A stretch of 47,068 nt of DNA from positions 1 through 47,068 of the forward strand of contig JAQGOG010000099.1 of the NCBI GenBank assembly GCA_028293765.1. Reading direction: 5' to 3'. The first letter of the stretch is position 1. Each line of letters opens with the position of its first letter. This stretch comes from Gammaproteobacteria bacterium. Lineage in GTDB: Bacteria; Pseudomonadota; Gammaproteobacteria; Steroidobacterales; Steroidobacteraceae. Shown here in pieces: positions 40,783 to 47,068 of the stretch. The notes below the pieces were generated by a model. It saw only the letters and a list, made by a program, of their open reading frames with translations, was not told where the DNA came from and did no database searches. The position numbers and the translations under genes were made by a program.

Positions 40783-41202
40783 ATGAAAAAGTCGGGCGCG
40801 AGCCAAGGCCAGCCGGCAGCGGAGCTTATCTCGAAAAGAATCGCCGAACTCGGGGACTGGCGCGGGGAAACCCTCAGCAGAATGCGCAAGCTCATCAAGG
40901 AAGCAGACCCGGGCGTCGTCGAGGAGTGGAAGTGGATGGGCACTCCGGTTTGGTCGCACGACGGCATCATCTGCACTGGCGAATCCTACAAAAAAGTCGT
41001 GAAGCTCACCTTCGCCAAGGGCGCGACTCTGAAGGATCCGGCCCGTCTCTTCAACTCGAGTCTCGAGGGAAACGTACGCCGCGCGATCGACATCCACGAA
41101 GGAGAAGAAGTTGACGAGTCCGCCTTCAAGGCGCTCGTTTGCCAAGCGGTCGCCCTCAACAGTTCTGGCAAGTCGAAGCCTTCGAAGAAGGCGAAGTCCT
41201 AA
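40783..41202 (+). CDS. DUF1801 domain protein
   Basis: A 139-residue protein: [80 protein letters not shown] and [15 protein letters not shown], ending in a Lys/Ser-rich tail. This is the DUF1801/YdhG-like fold (E-W-K-W...P-V-W...K-L-T-F). Function is unknown; some members have been called iron-chaperone-like. The ATG follows AGGATGAG. It is on the same strand as the ArsR operon, 57 bases downstream, and may be co-transcribed. Confidence 0.8.
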   Translation: MKKSGASQGQPAAELISKRIAELGDWRGETLSRMRKLIKEADPGVVEEWKWMGTPVWSHDGIICTGESYKKVVKLTFAKGATLKDPARLFNSSLEGNVRRAIDIHEGEEVDESAFKALVCQAVALNSSGKSKPSKKAKS

Positions 41203-41402
41203 GGGATTCCGCGCCCCTGAACGGGTCCGACATCGGGGCCGCAGAAGTGTGAGAAATCCGACTGAGACGATGGTAGCGGTTCGGAAGAAGCGCCTGCAAC
41301 CTTAACTCCACGGGTAAGCGCACGCTATCAGGCAATGACGCTCCCATGAGGTGGGACCGAGAGCTGCCGACGCTTTAAGGACTAACGCTGCCTACTACCA
41401 GC

Positions 41403-42290
41403 TCATTTTGTTTTCGCGTAGATCTTGTTGCCGAACGTCGGCGATTGAGTGTTGTAAACCGTCGTGATCGCATAGCGTGGGCTGCCAGCGGTCCGTGTCA
41501 CCACGATGAAGCCAGATTCGGTGCCCTTGATCAGCAGCTTGTCCTTGGCCGGGTCATGATGTATCTCGGCGATGGTCAGGTTGTCGAAGCGTCGCATCCC
41601 GGATTGCAGCGACAGCATCGTGCGATAGACGTCATCGTTCGCCTCGCCCAACGACGCGACCGTGTAAGGGCCGACGTTGCGCACCGCTTTGTCATGGCCC
41701 GCCAGAAGGTGGATCAGTCCGAAGGCCGCGTTTCCCAGCTTCACCCCGATTTCGATGGTGGCGGGAAGCGTCCCCAGGTTGTGCGCCCCTATAAGCGCGC
41801 CCAGGTTGAAGGAATGCCACAGCGCCTTGTCAGCGCTCACAGTGAGCGGCGCGTTCAACCACCAGTCTTCCTTTGCGCCGCCCTGACTCGTGTTCAGCAG
41901 GCCATCGACCACCTTGAAGTGCTTCACGCTGCCCCAGTTTCCGGCCGTACAGTAGCCGAGCATCAGCTTAATCGTCATGTCCATCTGGGCAGCGTTGCGG
42001 GTGATTTCCCACGTCACCTGTTCATGTCCGGGGTTCATGCCGCTGCCCGAATAGACCGCAATTTCGGCGCTCGAAATCTTAGGCAACACTGGCGCGTTCG
42101 GCAGGGGCGGCGGAACCGGCGGAACCGGGTGCACGTCCGCCGCCGCATTTCCCGAATTGTAGAGCTCCATGGTCCTGTGGCAGGTCGGGCATTTTGGACT
42201 GGCAAGGACACCCGGCATATTGTCCGGCTGCTTCGTGGAGTATTTGACCGGGGGGACATGCCTGCGGCAGCAGAAATAGTTGTATGGCAC
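41403..42290 (-). CDS. Protein of unknown function with Cys-rich N-terminus and Pro-rich linker
   Basis: A 295-residue protein I do not recognise. It starts at GTG 42288-42290 behind AAGGATG. Residues 1-45 contain C7, C8, C34 and C37 (CPTCHRTMEL), enough for a zinc-ribbon-like site. Residues 53-72 form a Pro/Val-rich linker (VHPVPPVPPPLPNAPVLP). The remainder is a folded domain with WEITRNAAQMDMTIKLMLGY, AFGLIHLLAGHDKAVRNVGP and the C-terminal HHDPAKDKLLIKGTESGFIV, YAITTVYNTQSPTFGNKIYA. No signal peptide. The zinc-ribbon/linker/C-terminal-domain layout recalls effector or toxin proteins, but no immunity gene or secretion marker is next to it. Confidence 0.62.
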   Translation of the reverse strand: MPYNYFCCRRHVPPVKYSTKQPDNMPGVLASPKCPTCHRTMELYNSGNAAADVHPVPPVPPPLPNAPVLPKISSAEIAVYSGSGMNPGHEQVTWEITRNAAQMDMTIKLMLGYCTAGNWGSVKHFKVVDGLLNTSQGGAKEDWWLNAPLTVSADKALWHSFNLGALIGAHNLGTLPATIEIGVKLGNAAFGLIHLLAGHDKAVRNVGPYTVASLGEANDDVYRTMLSLQSGMRRFDNLTIAEIHHDPAKDKLLIKGTESGFIVVTRTAGSPRYAITTVYNTQSPTFGNKIYAKTK

Positions 42291-42514
42291 CCGTCACATC
42301 CTTAAAATGCAGTGAGAGATTATGATCCTGATGGAGACAGGAGACCGGCACGGCAACTATGCGTTGACCTCGGGATTGTGTCCACAAGATTTAGGGCTGC
42401 GGTGCCGCCTGTCTACCCCTAAAACATCTGAGTGAGATCTGATTTACCCCGTGTCTTCGTCTTCGTCATCGCCATCGTCCTGCTACGTACAGTCCCCTGT
42501 ATCACTCGTCCGCA

Positions 42515-42667
42515 GGGCTGCCGGATGGCCGCCGCATCATCGAGGGTGGAGAGTACTGCTGAGTGCGGACCAAACTGCCCTGGTCCCCTCCTGGACGGCT
42601 CAGGGGGCCATCTACGACCCCCTCGCTAACACCTGGACTTCCGTGAAGCCGCCCGGTTGGTGGGAGA
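42515..42667 (+). pseudogene. Kelch-repeat protein remnant with a frameshift
   Basis: One frame reads LPDGRRIIEGGEYC and then a stop near 42562. The frame that continues reads TALVPSWTAQGAIYDPLANT, then WTSVKPPGW. Joined, LPDGRxxIxGGEY...GAIYDPxANTWTSVxPPxGW is one canonical Kelch blade. Nothing recognisable precedes or follows, so this is a fragment of a much longer beta-propeller gene. Confidence 0.6.
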
Positions 42668-43111
42668 TGAGCTCGTGCGCGATAACACAGAGAACCCTTT
42701 GGCGCTCCGGCATGTCCGTCGCCCGACAGTTGCTTCGGCTTCACACCGTGACCAACCGGCAACGCATCAGATACTCGCCGGCATGCATCAAGTCCTGGAC
42801 GATTACGATCAGGTGGGCTGATTGGCCAGACCCGAACGGTCGGAGTAATAACCGCCCCCTAACGCACGGGGTGGGCCGCCCGGTTGAGGAGAGGGCCTCG
42901 TGGTTATCCACGAATCAAATCATGCGGCCTGCAAATCGCCCCGCGTGAGTTCAGTCCCAAGCATCCACTGTATGTTGCTGCGACCGCCGTTGAGGGGAAT
43001 CCCCGAATGGACAACCGGAAATCTGTGACTCGCATTGCAATGAGCTCTGAGACGCGGGCGCCCGGTCGGGCGCGTGCCATTTCGGCGCTGCCGAAAGCGA
43101 AGCCTGTGGGG
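42668..43111. other. Decayed stretch, nothing recognised
   Basis: About 444 bases following the Kelch remnant. Frames are broken and motif-free on both strands. It is likely the rest of the degraded segment. The flanking bases 42291-42514 also hold no gene. Confidence 0.4.
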
Positions 43112-43285
43112 TCAACGTCGGTTTGGTTCTTTCACGGCAGCTTCCTCGCGCAACCGCGCGACCGTGTCGGTGACGAGCCGTTCCGGTGCGGTCCCCAGCG
43201 CATCGGCAAGCCGAAGCAGCATTCGGAGCGTGATCGCGTTTTCGATTGGGAGGCCTCCGCCCCATAACTGACTGCGCTCAGAGAC
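43112..43285 (-). pseudogene. HTH-regulator-like gene tail
   Basis: The minus-strand frame ending at TGA 43112-43114 reads GGGLPIENAITLRMLLRLAD, then ALGTAPERLVTDTVARLREE, AAVKEPNRR. The segment LPIENAITLRMLLRLADALG resembles the end of a Cro/C1-type HTH domain with its trailing helix. The frame has a stop upstream near 43309 and no start, so only a tail remains. Family assignment is tentative. Confidence 0.32.
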
Positions 43286-43352
43286 GCACACCTACAGCTC
43301 GCCTGAGGCGCGAGCTCCTCGCCGCCTTGCGATCTACACGAGATCGCAGCGG

Positions 43353-43934
43353 TCAGCGAAGCCTGTCACGGGTCGAGGTGATGAGAACGCACGTGCAGCC
43401 CGTCTCGCTCCGTACGCGTGCGTCGGCAGTTCCGACTTCTGCCCTGTTGTAGTCCCCGGGATAGAGTTTGCGCTCATTAATCCATAACTCTCCGTGAAGC
43501 AGATGCAATTCCTCCACACCCGCATGGCTGTGCGGCGGATACTCACCTCCCGGTGCGAGTCGCACGAGCATGCTGACCCGATCGTTTTTTGTATCGTTCG
43601 CGAGCAGTTTGCAGGCAATTCCCGGCGCAACGTGTTCCCACTCTGGCTCTTTCCAGCGCCGAGTCGCATCGAGCACCGGGGCGCGGCCAGTCTCTGCGGC
43701 GATGCGCCGGGCGAGACGACTCCAAAGCGATTTCGATGGGCGCAGTACGTCTGTCGGCCAGGCGGCCAAGGAGTCGATGATCGGACGCAACAGCTCCAAC
43801 TCCTGCCGACAGTCAGAGCAGGCGGCGAGATGAGCTTCCACGACGGACACTTCTGAGGCAGAGAGGGCGAGAAGGGCATACTCGGTCACCCGTTCCGCTT
43901 GGTCGCATCGGGGCTTGTCCGATGCCGCACTCAT
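43353..43934 (-). CDS. ChrR-type anti-sigma factor (zinc anti-sigma domain plus cupin)
   Basis: A 193-residue protein. The N-terminal ZAS domain has the zinc motif H-x3-C-x2-C (HLAACSDC, about residues 35-42). The C-terminal cupin shows SMLVRLAPGGEYPPHSHAGV, EELHLLHGELWINERKLYPG and DYNRAEVGTAD, with the H-x-H and Glu metal ligands of ChrR. ChrR holds an ECF sigma factor inactive and releases it after singlet oxygen or peroxide stress. The start overlaps the sigma gene stop by four bases (ATGA), so the pair is co-translated. Confidence 0.88.
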   Translation of the reverse strand: MSAASDKPRCDQAERVTEYALLALSASEVSVVEAHLAACSDCRQELELLRPIIDSLAAWPTDVLRPSKSLWSRLARRIAAETGRAPVLDATRRWKEPEWEHVAPGIACKLLANDTKNDRVSMLVRLAPGGEYPPHSHAGVEELHLLHGELWINERKLYPGDYNRAEVGTADARVRSETGCTCVLITSTRDRLR

Positions 43935-44521
43935 CGCTCGTTCTCTCCCGTGTTCAAGGCGTGTCGCAGCTTCCCCAGCGCGGAGCGGATTCGCGTCTTG
44001 ACAGTTCCGAGTGGCTGATCAAGTTGGGCAGCCACTTCCGCATAGGTCAGCTCGGAAAAGAAAGCCGCCTCGATTGCCTCCCGCTCCCCCGGCGTAAGAA
44101 CGGCCAGCGTACTCTTCAGCCGACGGGCCTGCTCTCCAGAATCGAGAACCTCGTCCGAACCAATATCGGCGGCGTCAACGAGCGCATCATGTGCATGAGG
44201 GTTCACGCGCTTCTTTCGTTGCACGTATCGCAAATGGTCGATTGCTCTGGAGCGCGCCTGATTCATGATCCATCCCAGCACGGTTCCCCCGGCAGCATCG
44301 TACTTAGCCGCCCGGTGCCATAGATCGTGAAACACGTCCAGGGTCAGCTCTTCCGCGCTTTCTCGGCAGTGGGTGATTCGTATGATCAACGTGAACACGA
44401 GCCGATGAGTCCGCTCGTACAGGTCGTGCAACGCGAGCTGATCGCCCGTGGCGATGGACTGGACCAGCGCCTCCCAGTCCGCCTCGGGTACACGGAGCGG
44501 GACCTTCTTGGCGTACAGCAC
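43931..44521 (-). CDS. ECF RNA polymerase sigma factor (RpoE/ECF11-like)
   Basis: About 196 residues. Sigma2 is ALHDLYERTHRLVFTLIIRI, SAEELTLDVFHDLWHRAAKY and GGTVLGWIMNQARSRAIDHL. Sigma4 is LAVLTPGEREAIEAAFFSEL, TYAEVAAQLDQPLGTVKTRI, RSALGKLRHAL. The neighbouring ChrR-type anti-sigma gene (four-base overlap) places it with the singlet-oxygen/ROS-responsive ECF group. The start is uncertain: GTG 44519-44521 is taken because the frame upstream overlaps the preceding gene and no ATG lies near the fold start; TTG 44528-44530 is an alternative. Confidence 0.87.
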   Translation of the reverse strand: MLYAKKVPLRVPEADWEALVQSIATGDQLALHDLYERTHRLVFTLIIRITHCRESAEELTLDVFHDLWHRAAKYDAAGGTVLGWIMNQARSRAIDHLRYVQRKKRVNPHAHDALVDAADIGSDEVLDSGEQARRLKSTLAVLTPGEREAIEAAFFSELTYAEVAAQLDQPLGTVKTRIRSALGKLRHALNTGENER

Positions 44522-44546
44522 ATCGCCCAACGTAGTGGGGGCGCAG

Positions 44547-44975
44547 TCACTCCGGTCCCCGTTTGGAAGTAATGTTGCGCTCACGGTTGACAATCGTGCC
44601 GTGGTTCTGCGCGCTTTGCAACCCACTGCCGTCCACGCCCGGGTCGGAGGGGAATCCTGTTCCAGAGCGATCCGTCGCAGCAGTGGAGGGCTCGCCCGCG
44701 GAAGGGGAGCCGGACTTCGCTATGACGCTTTCGCGCTCGAACTCCCACGCCGCGAAGCATCGCATATGCAATTCGTGATTGACCGGCCCCGGGCGGGCGC
44801 CGTCACCGGCGAACTCCAGGTCGAAGCCCATTTCCTCTCGGGTCACACATTGGCCACAGACGGCGCAATCGCCGCCGCTGCCCGGCCCTCCCCACATGCG
44901 TTCGGCGCGACGATTCGGCAATTTCCCGCTCTTGAGCGCTGATCGGGCTTTCTCCCGTAGCGTACTCTCGTCCAT
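44547..44975 (-). CDS. Conserved hypothetical protein with Cys/His metal-ligand pattern
   Basis: A 142-residue protein: MDESTLREKARSALKSGKLP at the N-terminus, then GGDCAVCGQCVTREEMGFDL with C37, C40 and C43, and VNHELHMRCFAAWEFERE with H67, H70 and C73. These look like zinc ligands of a small treble-clef or ribbon domain. The C-terminal 50 residues are low-complexity. No function is known to me. It lies directly upstream of the sigma/anti-sigma pair on the same strand (25-base gap) and may belong to that operon. Confidence 0.68.
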   Translation of the reverse strand: MDESTLREKARSALKSGKLPNRRAERMWGGPGSGGDCAVCGQCVTREEMGFDLEFAGDGARPGPVNHELHMRCFAAWEFERESVIAKSGSPSAGEPSTAATDRSGTGFPSDPGVDGSGLQSAQNHGTIVNRERNITSKRGPE

Positions 44976-45289
44976 CTGGCTAATGACCTCTCGAAGTCTC
45001 TATGCCTTGGGGCATTCAGCCCATAGGACGACAAGCAGGTCGGTTCGGATTTGTGCAGCCGAAAATAAAGCTGAGGAGCCGACGAATGAGAGAGGCTCAA
45101 GACTGGACGACGGCGCGATGGCCCTGGTAAGCGCCCCCAAGGTGTAGGCACAAGTTTTTCCGCAGGTGAGTTGCCGGCCTTTTTTGGGTAGACAACACCG
45201 AAGTCTTCATCAGTGACGTGCCCGGCGAGTCGGCCCAGCGATATCTAGGGAAATGGCTCCCACGGGCAAGCGAGGCGTCATGGAAAGGC
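44976..45289. other. Intergenic stretch, no gene recognised
   Basis: About 314 bases upstream of the sigma operon and the IS3 remnant. The promoter of the sigma operon should be here, but no clear ECF-type or sigma-70 element was found by eye. Confidence 0.4.
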
Positions 45290-45440
45290 GGGCTACGTTG
45301 GCGCAGGCGCTTCGGCAAGCTTGATGCGGTGGACGTAACGCGTCTGCGGCAGATCGAGCACGAGAATACGCGGCTGAAGAAGCTGCTCGCCGAGCGCGAC
45401 CTCGAGATCGAGGTTATAAAGGACGTCGCTGCAAAAAATG
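45290..45440 (+). pseudogene. IS3-family OrfA (transposase) fragment
   Basis: The plus-strand frame reads WRRRFGKLDAVDVTRLRQIE, then HENTRLKKLLAERDLEIEVI and KDVAAKN. The FGKLDxxDxxRLRQLExENxRLKKLLAERxLEIExLK pattern is the leucine-zipper end of IS3-group OrfA. The HTH part upstream is degraded and OrfB is absent. No terminal inverted repeats were seen. It is a dead remnant between the sigma operon and the permease. Confidence 0.7.
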
Positions 45441-45550
45441 TATGGCCCGCCCCGACGAGGCGAGCCGGCGGGGAACCGGCCACACCAATAAATCAGCACG
45501 ATGCGCCCAACCGAGGTCAGAGCCCCAGCTGCTTTGCGGCAAGGGAACGG

Positions 45551-47002
45551 CTACGCGCGACGCAGTCGGCTATTGCGGTAACCGTAAAAGGCGTAAATCA
45601 GGAAGCCGATCACTGTCCAGACGACGAGGCGTACCCAGGTATCGAGCGGCAGGACCAGAATCATCCCCGCACACGCCACAGCTCCACCAATGCACGTGAA
45701 CCACGGCCACGGCACACGGAAAGGTCGTGGGGCCTCGGGACGCAGCTTGCGAAGCACGAGCACCCCGACACAGACTGTGATGAAGGCGAGCAGCGTGCCG
45801 ATCGAGACCAGCTCGCCCAGAATTCTCACCGGAAAAAGGCCGCCGATAACCGCCGCGGCGAGTCCGGTCAGCCAGGTACCGTTGGCCGGTGTCTTGAACC
45901 TCGGATGTACGCGCGCGAACCAGCCGGGAAGTAGTCCGTCGGCACCCATCGTCATGAAGATGCGCGCCTGCCCAACCGTCATGACGATCATGACGGAGGT
46001 CATACCCGCAATCGCGCCGATCTTTACGGGAATACCCAGCCAGCGAAGCCCTTCGTATTTGTCGAGCGCGAGAGCGACGGGCGCGGCAACATTCAGCTCG
46101 GTGTAATGCACCATGCCTGTGAGCACCACGGCGGTCGCCATGTACAGCACTGTACAGATGGCCAGGCTGCTGAGGATGCTGACCGGCAAATCGCGGTTCG
46201 GATTCCTGGCCTCCTGGGCGCAGGTCGAGATCGCATCGAATCCGATATAGGCGAACACGATGACACCCGAGGCGGCGAAAATACCGCTCCAGCCAAACTG
46301 CCCGAAATGTCCGGTGTTAGGCGGTATGAACGGATGCCAGTTGGCCGGGCTGATGTAGGCCACACCGACGACTATGAACAACGTTATGACAGCGATTTTC
46401 ACGGCCACGATGATGGAGTTGGTCATCGAGGACTGAGTGATGCCGATGTAGCACACGGCCGTAACGGCCGCGACGACGAGCACCGCGGGGACGTTCACGA
46501 GCGCGCCGGTCGTCACGATGCTGAAACTGCCCGGGCCGCGGTCAAAAGGGGCTTGAGTGAGCGTCTCGGGTAAATCGATCCCTAACTGTTCGAGCAGGCT
46601 CACTACGTAGCCCGACCATCCGACCGAGACAGTGGCGACCGAGAAGGTGTATTCCAGGACAAGGTTCCAACCGATGAACCACGCGACCACCTCGCCCAGC
46701 GACGCGTAGGCATACGAATATGCGCTGCCGGACACGGGGATCATCGCGGCGAGCTCGGCGTAGCACAGGGCTGTGAGACCGCAGCCGAAGCCGGCGAGAA
46801 TGAACGAGAGTGCCAGAGCGGGGCCGGCGTGATTCGCCGCCGCCGTGCCTGTGAGCACGAAAATACCAGTCCCGATGATGGAGCCGATACCGAACGCCGT
46901 CAGGCTGACGACCGACAGCGTGCGCTTCAACTGTTGGGTCGAGTCACCGCCCGCACGCAGCTCGGCCACCGTCCTGGTGGCGAACAGGCCTTTGCCGGCC
47001 AT
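45551..47002 (-). CDS. APC-superfamily amino-acid permease
   Basis: A 483-residue membrane protein with about 12-13 hydrophobic helices. TM1 carries AFGIGSIIGTGIFVLTG, the substrate-binding GxG of APC transporters. AELAAMIPVSGSAYSYAYAS follows TM2, IFAASGVIVFAYIGFDAIST marks TM6, and GQARIFMTMGADGLLP and RFRVPW-like PFRVPWPWF are further family motifs. This is the CAT/YfnA-like branch, usually transporting cationic or other amino acids by proton symport. ATG is at 47000-47002. It is a single gene near the right edge. Confidence 0.9.
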   Translation of the reverse strand: MAGKGLFATRTVAELRAGGDSTQQLKRTLSVVSLTAFGIGSIIGTGIFVLTGTAAANHAGPALALSFILAGFGCGLTALCYAELAAMIPVSGSAYSYAYASLGEVVAWFIGWNLVLEYTFSVATVSVGWSGYVVSLLEQLGIDLPETLTQAPFDRGPGSFSIVTTGALVNVPAVLVVAAVTAVCYIGITQSSMTNSIIVAVKIAVITLFIVVGVAYISPANWHPFIPPNTGHFGQFGWSGIFAASGVIVFAYIGFDAISTCAQEARNPNRDLPVSILSSLAICTVLYMATAVVLTGMVHYTELNVAAPVALALDKYEGLRWLGIPVKIGAIAGMTSVMIVMTVGQARIFMTMGADGLLPGWFARVHPRFKTPANGTWLTGLAAAVIGGLFPVRILGELVSIGTLLAFITVCVGVLVLRKLRPEAPRPFRVPWPWFTCIGGAVACAGMILVLPLDTWVRLVVWTVIGFLIYAFYGYRNSRLRRA

Positions 47003-47068
47003 TATGGAAGTAACACGACAGCGCCTGATGTGGCGCGCGACTCCAATGCAATGTGCGCTTCCGCTGCC

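Noticed and set aside
40105..41145. 346-codon minus-strand frame across cytochrome b561 and DUF1801
   Set aside because: His/Arg/Glu-rich antisense shadow of two well-supported genes.
1..47068. CRISPR arrays, rRNA genes, riboswitches and replication origins
   Set aside because: Looked for regular spaced repeats, rRNA-like and aptamer-like text on both strands and saw none.

Overview
The window reads as chromosomal DNA of a GC-rich, Gram-negative environmental proteobacterium. The evidence is a long TonB-dependent receptor, secreted esterases with Sec-type signal peptides, a cytochrome b561, an HD-GYP protein, an ECF sigma/ChrR pair and a tRNA-Cys gene with an encoded CCA end. The family mix (TonB receptor, many esterases, AraC and ArsR regulators) would fit a Steroidobacteraceae- or Xanthomonadales-like gammaproteobacterium, but that placement is inference only.

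Region 1 (1-6.1 kb) is decayed accessory DNA. It starts with a divergent methyltransferase/MerR pair around a SoxR-box-like operator. A degraded integrative element follows, at the 3' end of a tRNA-Cys gene: an AlpA-like HTH protein, an integrase broken by one in-frame TGA, and arm-type direct repeats. Intact small genes (EF-hand protein, host-attachment-family protein) sit among remnants of a carboxylesterase, an AraC regulator and a NodT-type outer-membrane factor. Region 2 (6.1-20.6 kb) is mostly ordinary metabolism and signalling: YCII protein, HD-GYP phosphodiesterase, PEBP-like protein, D-serine ammonia-lyase, OYE-family oxidoreductase, aldo/keto reductase, MBL-fold hydrolase, TonB receptor, an ECF-like sigma factor, a cNMP-domain/thioredoxin-reductase-like flavoprotein without the CxxC, and a DUF3606 protein.

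Region 3 (20.8-28.6 kb) has a small glycan/acyl-transfer cluster (GT4 glycosyltransferase, FemAB/CelD-like acyltransferase, GNAT, DND-containing glycosyltransferase-like protein). It is followed by a NudK-DUF4406 pair divergent from a DeoR regulator, with a tandem repeat between them. Region 4 (28.7-30.2 kb) is an ArsR-SRPBCC-GST operon with a clear promoter and palindrome.

Region 5 (30.5-38.8 kb) is the most unusual. Three secreted esterases (two paralogous alpha/beta-hydrolases and one type-B carboxylesterase) alternate with three AraC-type proteins. One of these is a chimera that joins the N-terminal half of an IS21 IstA transposase to an AraC DNA-binding domain. Region 6 (39.3-41.2 kb) is a tightly overlapping ArsR-SRPBCC-cytochrome b561 operon with a dyad inside its promoter, then a DUF1801 gene. 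Region 7 (41.4-47 kb) holds an orphan Cys-containing protein, Kelch and HTH gene remnants, a zinc-ligand protein/ECF sigma/ChrR-type anti-sigma run, an IS3 OrfA remnant and an APC amino-acid permease.

All calls come from reading the sequence. No database search was possible, and short or degenerate items carry low confidence.
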